The notes under the pieces are model-generated. The model did not search any database, was not told where the DNA came from, and saw only the letters and a program-made list of their open reading frames with translations. A stretch of DNA of 64,000 bases, taken from Bdellovibrionales bacterium (GTDB lineage Bacteria; Bdellovibrionota; Bdellovibrionia; Bdellovibrionales; UBA1609). Positions 43,395-52,610 of the stretch are shown here, in pieces. Where the stretch lies: assembly GCA_028819545.1 (NCBI GenBank), contig JAPPLG010000028.1, positions 116,987-180,986 of the forward strand, given 5' to 3'. Numbering within the stretch: the first letter of the stretch is position 1; every line of letters begins with the position of its first letter. A program made the position numbers and the translations under genes.

Positions 43395-44987
43395 ATGAAA
43401 AAATTCTTTTTTATCTTTTTACTCATTCCTTTTTTATCAAGTGCTTTACCTTTTGAGAGCCAAAACGTTTCTATCAGTGGCCCTTCCATACATATGAAAG
43501 AAACTGTCGAAAGAGTTTACAAGTCTGGAGGAAATGTTGTGGATATGGCAGTGGCTTCTGCTTTAGTTCTTTCAGTTGTGACTCCTTTTTATGTTTCTTT
43601 GGGTGCAGGGGGTTTTGCCTTAGTGGATATGGGAGATGACGTTACAGCTTTGGATTTTAGAGAAATGGCTCCAAAATCTTTTCACCCTGATTATTACAAA
43701 GATAAAAGCTCTGTAAAAGGAGGAAGCGCTGTAGGGGTTCCGGGTTTTGTAGCGGGTCTTTGGAGTCTTCATCAAAAGTACGGAAAACTTTCCTGGAGGC
43801 TTTTATTTAAAGAAGCTATTGAGCTGGCTGAAAAAGGCCATCCTGTGGGAACTGAGTGGGTTCGTATCACTAAAGAAATTTCTATACTGGATTATGGAAT
43901 GGCTCAGTTTTTCAAAAGAGGTGATCCTTATAAATCTGGAGATTTATTTAAACAGCAAAAGTTAGCTAAAGCTTTAAAACTCATTCGGGATAAAAACATC
44001 AAAGGTTTTTATCAAGGTAAGGTAGCTCAGGATGTTGTGAACTCTGTAAACAATTATGGTGGGTCTCTAAGTCTTGAAGATTTAAAAGATTATGAAGTCA
44101 GGTGGCTCAAACCCATAGAAAAAGATTTTATGCACTATACGGTTTACAGTATGCCTCCGCCAAGCTCTGGAGGGATTGTTCTTGCAGGTGCTTTGGATCT
44201 CATTCATCAAAAAAAATTATCCAAGCAAAAGCTTTTAAGCCTTAATGAAATACATTTGCTTTCAGAGATTATGTCTCGTGCTTTCAGGTCCAGAAGCTTA
44301 ATTGCAGATCCGGATTTTTATACTACTCCTTTTGATCAAATACTTTCTGTCGAATATTTAAAAAAGATGAGCGACTCTATTGCTGTCCAAAAAGTAAAAA
44401 ATCTAAAGCCTTTAAAAGAAACCACTCATTTTGTAGTGATGGATAAAGAAGGAAAAACAGTCACAATGACATTAACTCTTAATTTAAGATATGGTTCAAA
44501 GGTCGTAACTCCTCAATACGGAATTGTTTTAAACAATCAAATGGATGATTTTACAACAAGACTTAATCAACCCAACTCTTTTGGATTGATTCAAGGGCAG
44601 GGCAATAAGGTCGAAGCGGGAAAAAGGCCTTTAAGCTCCATGAGCCCCACCTTAGTTAAGGATGGCAAAAAAACTATTATGGCTTTAGGGGGAAGCGGAG
44701 GTCCTCGTATTATCAGCGGAGTTTTACAGGTCCTTTACCGTTCGTTAGTGAACGAGCTGGATATTGATCAGGCTATTCAGTTTCCACGCATTCATCATCA
44801 GTTTTTACCGAGAAAAACTTATGTGGAAAAAAACCGTTTTAGTCCGGATTTGTTGAAAATGCTTTCTAAAAGAAAACATAAAATTGAGGACGCTAAGAGT
44901 GTTGGAAAGATTTATGGTGTTAGAAGAGATGAGATTTTAAGCTCTGCTTTTGATCACCGCGGAGATGGTGTGGCCTGGGGCTTTTAG
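43395..44987 (+). CDS. ggt: gamma-glutamyltranspeptidase
   Basis: Start ATG 43395 has a GGAGG site and directly opens a signal peptide (MKKFFFIFLLIPFLSSA), giving 530 residues. The enzyme hydrolyses or transfers the gamma-glutamyl group of glutathione in the periplasm and matures by self-cleavage at Thr 343 in ETTHFVVMDKEG. ALDFREMAP, GGSAVGVPGFVAGLW and GGSGGPRIISGVLQV are family hallmarks. Its stop overlaps the convergent lipoprotein gene by four bases. Confidence 0.95.
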   Translation: MKKFFFIFLLIPFLSSALPFESQNVSISGPSIHMKETVERVYKSGGNVVDMAVASALVLSVVTPFYVSLGAGGFALVDMGDDVTALDFREMAPKSFHPDYYKDKSSVKGGSAVGVPGFVAGLWSLHQKYGKLSWRLLFKEAIELAEKGHPVGTEWVRITKEISILDYGMAQFFKRGDPYKSGDLFKQQKLAKALKLIRDKNIKGFYQGKVAQDVVNSVNNYGGSLSLEDLKDYEVRWLKPIEKDFMHYTVYSMPPPSSGGIVLAGALDLIHQKKLSKQKLLSLNEIHLLSEIMSRAFRSRSLIADPDFYTTPFDQILSVEYLKKMSDSIAVQKVKNLKPLKETTHFVVMDKEGKTVTMTLTLNLRYGSKVVTPQYGIVLNNQMDDFTTRLNQPNSFGLIQGQGNKVEAGKRPLSSMSPTLVKDGKKTIMALGGSGGPRIISGVLQVLYRSLVNELDIDQAIQFPRIHHQFLPRKTYVEKNRFSPDLLKMLSKRKHKIEDAKSVGKIYGVRRDEILSSAFDHRGDGVAWGF

Positions 44988-46774
44988 TTTCTGCGTGCTA
45001 GCTCTTGATGTTCCATAATTTCATTGACTTTATTTCTAATAAATTTATTTTGTTCTTCTGATAAAGAGTGATTGGGGTCTTTGGTAAATTGAATCTTTTT
45101 GTTTTTGGACTGTAGTTTCCATGTGCCTTGATGAGCAATAGATATTGGGTCAAATCTGCTCGTTTGAAATGCAGTGCATGTATTGTTATAAAAATGTTTA
45201 TTTATATTTCTTGTGGGAGTTAATCCTACATCCAGACGAAAAGCATTTTGTTGAGGGTTATTCATTATAGAGCCAATAATTGTTTTTTGAGCAGACTCAA
45301 CATCTGTTACATCAAGAACTCTGTAAATCGGAAGTATATCCCCTTCGAAAACCATACCCACATTTTGAATATTGTTTAGCATTCGTTCTTCACCTGTCCA
45401 ATTATTTTTGAAATCGCACTGTCTTTCTATATTCACGGAAAGTGGAATAAGAGCTGTGGCCCCTGCTGTTAAAGTAAGTAGAGCATGATTGTTTTCATAA
45501 ACTATATGATAACCTTCATCACTAACTTCCATGTTTTGATCTTTTGCTTTGATCAGACTTGGAGTCAAAATAAATTGAGCAGACTCTGGCATAGTCACAA
45601 AAACTCCTTTGTCGTACATAAGGTACATTCGATCTTCTATCAGAACTTCATGAAAAAAGTCGTTATAGAAAAAATGAGTGTTTGTATAAAAACTTGTATT
45701 AGGTATATATAGATGAACCTGGTCAGCACTGGAGTTTTCAATTTTTAAAACAGCAAGATTGTGATAAGAACCTAAACTATTATCTTTTTTAAAGTCAGAC
45801 ATCATCTGACTGATTCCATTAAAGTCGTAGCCTTCAACACTTAAAGGATAGTGATCTTTTAAAGCCTCTATTTCTGTAAAATCTGTGATCAGTTGAGTGG
45901 TCATTTCTTGTGCTTGAAACACAATGGGAAAAAGCTGTGAAATACCTACAACATGCTCGTCATTAAAGCTTACAAAACGGCAGGGCTGGTTGATTCTAGC
46001 TTCCTGTTCAATGGATGCCCAGCCTTGGAGTTTCCACAAGTCATAATGAATTAAATCATCAACATCAAAAGAGAGATTAAAAGTTTCACAAATCAGTTTG
46101 AGTTGATCTACTGTGGTGTTTTTGCCAGAGATCACTGCATAATCTTCAATTTGATCAAATTTTAATATAGGAAACTGTGAAACTCTTTCAACTTCGTTAG
46201 AAGGGATTTGCTGTTCAATAAGACTGAGGTTTTGGCTATTGTCAAAAGAGAGAATAGGAAGATGAGGGAGTTCAAAAATATGGATGTCACCTGCTTTATT
46301 TTTAGCTTCAAATTGAAAACTGCAAGTGGGGTTATAAGTTGTTTCATTCAGCCACCAGGAGTTGCCGTAAGAAAAAAGTTGTTCGGGAATAAGTTCAATC
46401 AGCATAATTGCATCTTTGTATTCCATGGAAACATTTTGAGTAAATTTTTTCTGTGTTTCTGATTCAATACATTGTGTGTGAACATGTAGTGTAATGTTTT
46501 TGTTTGCTTGTCCATTTTCATCTTTTGAGAAGACAATATTGTCATTGATGTAGAAACTGGAAGTTTCCAAGTTTTTTATCAGATCATTCAGTTTTATAGA
46601 TCGTTCTTGTTTGTCTTGCAGTGTGGAGATGAGTCTTGGATCAAAGTTTCTTAAGATGTTTGGTTGTGAGACCACTCCGTCTGTATCTGGTGTTGAGTTG
46701 AGCGGGCTGTTGTTGTTACAACCGAAAGCACTTATCAGTGATAAATATAAGATAGCTCTTAATACACACTTCAT
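44984..46774 (-). CDS. large lipoprotein of unknown function
   Basis: A 596-residue protein with lipobox AFGC (Cys near 19) followed by an Asn/Ser/Pro linker. The remainder has no recognised domain; it is rich in beta-type stretches with pairs of Cys that repeat at intervals (about 99, 151, 230, 262), which suggests repeated disulfide-linked beta domains. Single gene, convergent with ggt. Possibly surface-exposed. Confidence 0.75.
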   Translation of the reverse strand: MKCVLRAILYLSLISAFGCNNNSPLNSTPDTDGVVSQPNILRNFDPRLISTLQDKQERSIKLNDLIKNLETSSFYINDNIVFSKDENGQANKNITLHVHTQCIESETQKKFTQNVSMEYKDAIMLIELIPEQLFSYGNSWWLNETTYNPTCSFQFEAKNKAGDIHIFELPHLPILSFDNSQNLSLIEQQIPSNEVERVSQFPILKFDQIEDYAVISGKNTTVDQLKLICETFNLSFDVDDLIHYDLWKLQGWASIEQEARINQPCRFVSFNDEHVVGISQLFPIVFQAQEMTTQLITDFTEIEALKDHYPLSVEGYDFNGISQMMSDFKKDNSLGSYHNLAVLKIENSSADQVHLYIPNTSFYTNTHFFYNDFFHEVLIEDRMYLMYDKGVFVTMPESAQFILTPSLIKAKDQNMEVSDEGYHIVYENNHALLTLTAGATALIPLSVNIERQCDFKNNWTGEERMLNNIQNVGMVFEGDILPIYRVLDVTDVESAQKTIIGSIMNNPQQNAFRLDVGLTPTRNINKHFYNNTCTAFQTSRFDPISIAHQGTWKLQSKNKKIQFTKDPNHSLSEEQNKFIRNKVNEIMEHQELARRN

Positions 46775-47183
46775 AATTAAAAGTGTATTTATGCCAGTGC
46801 ATAAAATGTGTGCACTAAAATTTATATATATGTAAACTTTTCATACTTTTTGTAGAATTTACCTAGTGTTTTCTTCGTATGGGGAAGTAAGAGCTTTATT
46901 AAAATCAAGTGAAGAGATTGAATCAGTTGAAGAAAGTGAAAGTAAGGCTTCTTAATTATTTGTTCTTACATTTTTTTGAATAGAAAGGCTTGGACTGACT
47001 TGGTTTATTATTCCCTTGTTATAATTGGTCTTATGATTTTGATTCTGTAGATATTAAAGAAACTGAAAAGCTTATTTTTAAGCTGTTTTACACTATTTTC
47101 AGATTATGAAATAAAATCTTAATAAACACACTATGAGACTGAAAACTACATTTTGGTGGGATTTTGATCGATTTTTTCTTATG
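46775..47183. other. 409-bp intergenic region with little content
   Basis: AT-rich. A 28-codon open stretch ending at about 46956 (Glu/Ser-rich, EEIESVEESESKAS then stop) has no convincing start and may be the tail of a lost gene. No terminator or repeat of the dispersed families was seen. Confidence 0.4.
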
Positions 47184-47286
47184 ATAGATATACAAAAACG
47201 GATTTTGTATATCTATTATCTTGATAGATATACGATATATATGTATTCTGGGGATAGATATACGATTTGGCTGTTTGTATATCTAT
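47184..47286. promoter_or_regulatory. operator array upstream of the Fic gene
   Basis: Two operators share the architecture TAGATATAC-N13-GTATATCTA, at 47185-47215 and 47255-47285, centres exactly 70 bp apart. The first extends to 14-bp arms (47184-47216). A further half-site TAGATATAC lies at 47225-47233 with a degenerate partner. The array ends 23 bases before the fic ATG, so it almost certainly controls that gene. A dimeric regulator is implied; its identity is unknown. Confidence 0.75.
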
Positions 47287-47308
47287 ATGAACTAAATGGA
47301 GAGGATGT

Positions 47309-48394
47309 ATGAACCCTAGAAAACCTTACAATAATTTGCCTAAATTACCACCTAAATTAAAAATTACTTCTGAAATAGGGTTAAAGTGCAGTGATGCCAG
47401 AGCGGCTTTAGCAGAATTAAAAGGAGCTATAAATATCATTCCAAACCCTGCGGTCTTAATTAATACTATTCCTTTGCTTGAAACCCATAGCAGTAACCAG
47501 ATTGAAAATGTTGTTACTACCCAAGATAATCTTTTTCGTTTTAGTGCTTTGGATCGTCTTGCAGATCCTGCAACAAAAGAAGCTTTGAGATACAGAACAG
47601 CTTTACGACGTACTGTTGGCAAACCCATTAGTATTTCACTGATGGAAGAAATATGTTCGATTATAAAAAATAAAGATATAAATTTAAGGTCCAAAGCACT
47701 ACGAATTGCAAATGAGAGAAAAGAAACAGTTTATATTCCTCCGGATGATAAAAAAGTCATACATCAGTTACTAACAAACTGGATAAAGTTTGCAGACAAC
47801 TCTAATATCGATCCTCTTGTACAGATGGCTGTCTTACATTATCAGTTTGAAGCTATTCACCCCTTTCCGGATGGCAATGGAAGAACAGGCCGAATATTAA
47901 ATCTTTTGTTTTTAGTACAAAAAAAATTACTTGATTTGCCAATTTTATATTTAAGTCGTTATATACTTGAAAATAGAACTGAGTATTACACTTTATTAAA
48001 GCAGGTTACAGAGCAAAAAAATTGGAGTGCATGGGTTCTTTATATGTTGTCTGCTGTAAAGCAAACATCTGTGTGGACTTTACATCATATACAATCTGTT
48101 AAAAAATTAATGGATCATACAAAAAAATACATAAAAGAAACTTTAAATGCACCTCACTATAGGGGTTTGTTATTGGAAGTGTTATTTACTTATCCTTATT
48201 GCCGCAGTTACAATTTACAAGAGTTAGGGATTAAAAGCCCTATTACCAGCAGGAAATATTTAAGACAATTAGTTGATTTAGGTATCTTGAAAGAAGAAAA
48301 GGTAGGAAAAGAACTAGTTTTCATACATGAAAAATACCTCAAACTTCTGATGAACACTCGTCATACATTTGATGAATATCAATTAAAACAGTAA
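47309..48394 (+). CDS. Fic-domain protein (class II, HTH-tailed)
   Basis: A 361-residue Fic protein, expected to AMPylate target proteins. N-terminal Fic_N region carries the inhibitory motif S-x3-E-N (SNQIEN, residues 62-67), so it is a class II Fic with built-in auto-inhibition. The Fic core motif is HPFPDGNGRTGR (184-195), complete with catalytic His and acidic residue. The C-terminal ~80 residues look like a winged helix. GGAGAGG ribosome site. The promoter holds a two-operator array with 13-bp spacers. Stands alone between a lipoprotein gene and dapD. Confidence 0.94.
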   Translation: MNPRKPYNNLPKLPPKLKITSEIGLKCSDARAALAELKGAINIIPNPAVLINTIPLLETHSSNQIENVVTTQDNLFRFSALDRLADPATKEALRYRTALRRTVGKPISISLMEEICSIIKNKDINLRSKALRIANERKETVYIPPDDKKVIHQLLTNWIKFADNSNIDPLVQMAVLHYQFEAIHPFPDGNGRTGRILNLLFLVQKKLLDLPILYLSRYILENRTEYYTLLKQVTEQKNWSAWVLYMLSAVKQTSVWTLHHIQSVKKLMDHTKKYIKETLNAPHYRGLLLEVLFTYPYCRSYNLQELGIKSPITSRKYLRQLVDLGILKEEKVGKELVFIHEKYLKLLMNTRHTFDEYQLKQ

Positions 48395-48423
48395 GAGGAA
48401 ATGTAGAGCTTAAGCAGTTAAAT

Positions 48424-49236
48424 TTAAACTGGAATATCTCTTAGGACAGAGTTCAAAGAAGTTTTTAAATCTGTAGAACTGGATCGTTTTCCAATAATAA
48501 GAGAGCAGGGAATAGAGTATTCACCGGATGGAAATTGTTTTTTTCTTGTTCCTGGAATTACAACAGAATTTTCAGGCACAATACCTGTAAAAACTTTTTC
48601 TTCTTTTGAAGTCACATCAATAATTTTAGAGCTTTTTGTGATGACAACACCAGCCCCTAACACAGCTCCTTTTTTAACCTGCACACCTTCCACAATAATA
48701 CATCTGCTTCCAATAAACACATTGTCTTCGATAATCACAGGTTGAGCCTGCAAAGGCTCCAAGACTCCGCCTAAACCTACACCGCCTGAAACATGCACAT
48801 TTTTTCCCACTTGAGCACAAGAGCCTACAGTGGCCCACGTGTCGATTAAACTTCCTGAATCCACATAAGCTCCAATATTGATATAAGAGGGCATAAGCAC
48901 TGTGTTTGATGCAACATAAGAGCCTTGCCTCACAAGTGCTTGAGGCACCACTCTTACTCCTTCATTACCAGTCCACTGTTTTAATGGGATTTTGTCAAAA
49001 TACGAAAAGTCTTCTCCTATAGAAATAACTGTGGATTTTTTTAATTGAAAGTAAAGCAGGATGGACTTTTTCACCCATTCATTGACCTGCCATGTGTCTT
49101 CTTTTTTTTCACAAACCCGAATTTTCCCCTGATCCAAAAGACTGATCGTTGTTTCAATTTCAGAGCCTGCTTTTTCAACTTGTTTGGACTCAAAAACTTC
49201 TTTAATCACTTGTTTTAAATTTGAAAATTCTGACAT
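48424..49236 (-). CDS. dapD: tetrahydrodipicolinate N-succinyltransferase
   Basis: Start ATG 49236 (AAGGGA site) gives 270 residues, close to the family's usual ~274. DapD succinylates tetrahydrodipicolinate on the way to meso-diaminopimelate and lysine. A helical N-terminal domain is followed by the left-handed beta helix (hexapeptide repeats, about 95-235, e.g. SYINIGAYVDSGSLIDTWATVGS, GVGLGGVLEPLQAQPVIIEDN). Divergent from the MpaA-like gene, which acts on DAP-containing peptides. Confidence 0.95.
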   Translation of the reverse strand: MSEFSNLKQVIKEVFESKQVEKAGSEIETTISLLDQGKIRVCEKKEDTWQVNEWVKKSILLYFQLKKSTVISIGEDFSYFDKIPLKQWTGNEGVRVVPQALVRQGSYVASNTVLMPSYINIGAYVDSGSLIDTWATVGSCAQVGKNVHVSGGVGLGGVLEPLQAQPVIIEDNVFIGSRCIIVEGVQVKKGAVLGAGVVITKSSKIIDVTSKEEKVFTGIVPENSVVIPGTRKKQFPSGEYSIPCSLIIGKRSSSTDLKTSLNSVLRDIPV

Positions 49237-49350
49237 TTGGTTTTCCCTTAAAAAAAAGTTTAAAGCTTTCATACAATAAAGAGGGGTTTCAATCAATTAG
49301 AATATTGTTTCTTGACAAGAATAAGTTTGTAAAAGTATGAGAATTGAATC

Positions 49351-50010
49351 ATGAAAACAATTACTTTAGGACATAGTGTTTCCGGGTTTCCGATTATGGC
49401 TTATGAATGGGGAGAAAAAGGGCCTCATATTTTCATTATGTCCGGAGTGCATGGAGATGAGGTCGAAGGAGTTTATGTTGGCTACAGATTATTGGGAGAG
49501 TTTAGTAAAAATTACTCCTATCAAATGAAGTTGACTCTTATTCCATTTTTTAATCCGGACGGGATTTTACAAAACAGAAGAACTAATGAAAATCTTGTAG
49601 ATTTAAACAGAAATCTTCCAACAACAGATTGGACCAAATCTTTTTCTAAAGAAAAGTATCACCCGGGGTCTAAGCCAAACAGTGAACCGGAAAACCAAAT
49701 ACTTGTAAACTGGATTGAAAAAAATAAACCACAACTTATTATTTCTCTTCATTCCTGGAAGCCTGTAATTAACGTTAATGGAAACTGTTCTCCGGAGGCA
49801 GAGGTGATCTCTCAAGAAACAGGTTATAAAATTGTTGAAGATATCGGTTATCCCACACCTGGCAGTTTAGGCACTTATACCGGTCAGGAGCGAAATATTC
49901 CAACAATTACATACGAAGTGGAAAGAGGAGCAAGCTTTCGGGATATTTTAAAACTTCATGTTCCTGCCATTAAAAAGGCTTTAGAAAAAAGTCAAAGTCG
50001 TCATATATAA
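49351..50010 (+). CDS. M14-family zinc peptidase, MpaA-like
   Basis: A 219-residue cytoplasmic metallocarboxypeptidase. Zinc ligands: His and Glu in SGVHGDEVEG (HxxE, about 32-41) and His in ISLHSW (about 134). Substrate-binding NRNLP and PDGILQNRR segments are present, and the catalytic Glu is in ITYEVERG (about 190). The family cleaves gamma-D-glutamyl-meso-DAP bonds in murein tripeptides. Its position across from dapD suggests DAP recycling. No signal peptide. Confidence 0.88.
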   Translation: MKTITLGHSVSGFPIMAYEWGEKGPHIFIMSGVHGDEVEGVYVGYRLLGEFSKNYSYQMKLTLIPFFNPDGILQNRRTNENLVDLNRNLPTTDWTKSFSKEKYHPGSKPNSEPENQILVNWIEKNKPQLIISLHSWKPVINVNGNCSPEAEVISQETGYKIVEDIGYPTPGSLGTYTGQERNIPTITYEVERGASFRDILKLHVPAIKKALEKSQSRHI

Positions 50011-50046
50011 AGGTTGAGTTTTTAAAAAATTTTTGTAGTAGAGAAA

Positions 50047-50628
50047 ATGAATAGCATAAAATATATTTTTGTATTGTTTTTATTAAATCCTGGTGTGGGT
50101 GTTTCTGAAAAGTGTTCCAATTCTTTTTCGCCTCGAAAGCAATACTATGAATATATGCTAAGGTTAGCGAGTGATCGCGGTTATGTGAAAACAGTAAAGA
50201 AGATGTTGAAAAAAGATATCAATATTGATGCTCAAAACAAAGAAGGGCAGACTGCTTTGCATAGAGCAAGTGATAAAAACCATCCGGAGATAGTGAGCTT
50301 GCTGTTAGAAAACAAAGCGAATGTGGATATTCAAGATGAAAAGGGTGAAACAGCTTTGCATTTGGCAAGCAAGGGAGATTATTTGGAAGTAGCAGAGTTG
50401 TTATTACAGGGGGGTGCGAATGTGGACATTCAAGATGAAAACGGTGCAACAGCTTTGCACTTTGCTGTTTGGCAGAAGCATAAAAAGATGGAGGCTTTGT
50501 TGTTGAAAGAAAGAGAAGGTGTGTATTTACATGGCCAAACAAGCGGTGCAGATTTATTACAATTAGCTAAAGATTTAGGTCCGGAAAAGGTAGAGGAGTT
50601 ATTAAAGAGACAATTGGGCAAACTGTGA
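50047..50628 (+). CDS. exported ankyrin-repeat protein
   Basis: A 193-residue protein with signal peptide MNSIKYIFVLFLLNPGVGVS, an N-terminal helix pair and three full ankyrin repeats (about 55-155) with the G-x-TALH-x-A motif (GQTALHRAS, GETALHLAS, GATALHFAV) and NVDIQDE starts. A helical cap ends the protein. Being exported makes protein binding in the periplasm or outside likely. 37 bases after the MpaA-like gene. Confidence 0.9.
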   Translation: MNSIKYIFVLFLLNPGVGVSEKCSNSFSPRKQYYEYMLRLASDRGYVKTVKKMLKKDINIDAQNKEGQTALHRASDKNHPEIVSLLLENKANVDIQDEKGETALHLASKGDYLEVAELLLQGGANVDIQDENGATALHFAVWQKHKKMEALLLKEREGVYLHGQTSGADLLQLAKDLGPEKVEELLKRQLGKL

Positions 50629-50794
50629 AGCCACTTATTTCCGGTTGTAATACCACTGCTTTTTGTGTCTAAAATTTAGAAATAAATCCTTTAAAAATAC
50701 TTTAATACTGTAAAATAAATCTTTTAAATTGTGTTAATTTTCTGTTTCAAAATAAGTGATATGAGTTTCAGAAAAGTTTTGCTATATAGTGGCT

Positions 50795-51301
50795 ATGGAC
50801 TTTTTTGATATATTCAGTAAGTTCTTTGATCACATGGGCATAGCGGGTATATCTTTACTTTTTTTACTCACTGTCTATATTCTTTATAAAGCATACAAGG
50901 CAGAGCTTCCTTCATTGGATGCTGATTTATCTATTATAAATAAGGATACTTATAAGGAAATACTTGAGAAAAAATCACCGAATCAAACAGCTGTAAAATT
51001 AGATCATGATTTATATCTTGTGGTTTACATAGTTAATACAGGAAAAAGAATAATATGTCCGACTCAAATTTGTAATGATAAGGGAAAGAAGGTTATTAAT
51101 ATTTTAACAGAAACAGGATTTGAATATGTTCTCAAAAAAGGTGAAGAGTATTCAAACATTCACCCTTTAGATGAAAATTCGATAAAAGTTATAAAAGAAT
51201 CAAAGCATCTTTATATTCTGGATTTTGCTAAAAGAAAATTTCCTGTCTTAAAGGAATATCTACGCACAATGCGTTCAGAACTCAATCAACACAAAAAGTA
51301 A
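50795..51301 (+). CDS. small membrane protein of unknown function
   Basis: About 168 residues from ATG 50795 (GTG 50789 is possible; no clear ribosome site). One N-terminal span (about 15-36), then a soluble Lys/Glu-rich domain with alternating strands. Not recognised. It and the next gene (51376-51831) have lower GC and many AAA/ATA codons compared with neighbours, so the two may be a recently acquired pair. Confidence 0.6.
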   Translation: MDFFDIFSKFFDHMGIAGISLLFLLTVYILYKAYKAELPSLDADLSIINKDTYKEILEKKSPNQTAVKLDHDLYLVVYIVNTGKRIICPTQICNDKGKKVINILTETGFEYVLKKGEEYSNIHPLDENSIKVIKESKHLYILDFAKRKFPVLKEYLRTMRSELNQHKK

Positions 51302-51375
51302 AATGAGTTTTTAAATTCTCAAAATAATACATGAGGTTGATGTATAACTTAAATTAACTTAATATTAAATATAGT

Positions 51376-51831
51376 ATGGTTAAGTGGATCAAAAGAAAAT
51401 TATTAAAATATAAGTTTTTAAAACGGTTCGTATATTTTAATAAGTACACCAAAGAAGCATTTAAAGTCAGTACAGATGAAGAGTTTAAAAGGCTGTGTTG
51501 GACGTGTGTGGATGAAATTGCAAAAAATAATAATAAAGATATAAAATCAGTAAGCTTGGAAGATATTTATATGGTTTTGTATAGGATAAGGAAAAGAACC
51601 CCTAAACTTTTAAGAAGAATAACTTTACACCAGGTAATAAAATTCAAAGATATAAGCTCTAAGACAGGAGACACTTTTAATCTCGTTACTGCTATAGGGT
51701 ATGCAACCCCAGTGCCTTTAATGTATGTTGGATTAAAGAAGATTATTGGCAATAGAGTGGAATATGCATTCAAAATGTATATTATTAGTTTGATTGCTGA
51801 AGAGATTTATAAAAAAGATCAGAAAACTTAG
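51376..51831 (+). CDS. small basic protein of unknown function
   Basis: A 151-residue basic protein without signal peptide; a Lys-rich start is followed by helical segments and one weakly hydrophobic stretch (TAIGYATPVPLMYVGL, about 105-120). No family recognised. Same strand and similar codon bias as the membrane protein 75 bases upstream; a two-gene unit is possible. Convergent with murI. Confidence 0.6.
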   Translation: MVKWIKRKLLKYKFLKRFVYFNKYTKEAFKVSTDEEFKRLCWTCVDEIAKNNNKDIKSVSLEDIYMVLYRIRKRTPKLLRRITLHQVIKFKDISSKTGDTFNLVTAIGYATPVPLMYVGLKKIIGNRVEYAFKMYIISLIAEEIYKKDQKT

Positions 51832-51833
51832 TC

Positions 51834-52610
51834 TTAAAAAGATTTTAACACTGTGATTTGTGGGTCTTTTACAATTTGATGGGCTGATTTTATAAACTCA
51901 GGCTGTTCTTGACTGAGATACATTTCAACTTTTGAAGACGTTTTTTCTTCTTTAATATCTTCTTCATCCGGCAAGATCAAACAATCCAAAGGGTCCACAA
52001 TTTTAACATGAGATGGAAGAAGTTTTTTTATTTCATCTTTCAGGAAAAAATAATGAGTACACCCTAAAACCAAAATATCTATTTCCTGTTTAAGCAAAGG
52101 CTCAAGATGTCTTTTTAAAGTCTCTTTACATTTTGGATGATGAGCAAAACCCCTTTCCACTAATGGAGCAAGCTCAGGTGCTGACTCCTGAAAAACCTGT
52201 AGCTTGGGATTCAAAGGCTGAATGGCTGTTGGATATACATTTGAATTCACAGTAAAGCTTGTGGCCAATACCCCCACTTTGTCATTTTCTGAGCTGACTT
52301 CGATAAGCTTTTTTACTGTGGGTGAAATAACGTTAATTAAAAGAACATTCTTATAATATGTTTGATCCAAATACAAACAGCTTGCGGCATTGCAGGCGAT
52401 AACTAAAGTGTCTGCTCCTGAAGAAAGCAGGAAATCTTTGACTTTGATGCAACACTGACTCAGTTCTTCTTTACTTTTCTCTCCGTAAGGTAAATTTAAA
52501 ATATCTCCAAAATATACAAAATCTTTATTTGGAAATTGTTTTATAAGAGCTTGCAGTATTGAAAGCCCTCCCATACCGGAGTCAAATAAGCCAATCTTTT
52601 TTGTGTTCAT
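51834..52610 (-). CDS. murI: glutamate racemase
   Basis: A 258-residue MurI, which makes D-glutamate for peptidoglycan. Start of the fold GLFDSGMGGLSIL (7-19), VYFGDILNLPYGEKS (32-46), catalytic Cys 73 in IACNAAS and the second Cys in LGCTHY. It overlaps the preceding membrane-protein gene by four bases on the same strand. Confidence 0.96.
   Translation of the reverse strand: MNTKKIGLFDSGMGGLSILQALIKQFPNKDFVYFGDILNLPYGEKSKEELSQCCIKVKDFLLSSGADTLVIACNAASCLYLDQTYYKNVLLINVISPTVKKLIEVSSENDKVGVLATSFTVNSNVYPTAIQPLNPKLQVFQESAPELAPLVERGFAHHPKCKETLKRHLEPLLKQEIDILVLGCTHYFFLKDEIKKLLPSHVKIVDPLDCLILPDEEDIKEEKTSSKVEMYLSQEQPEFIKSAHQIVKDPQITVLKSF

Noticed and set aside
46872-46956. Glu/Ser-rich 28-codon open stretch
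   Set aside because: No convincing start or homology; at most the tail of a lost gene.
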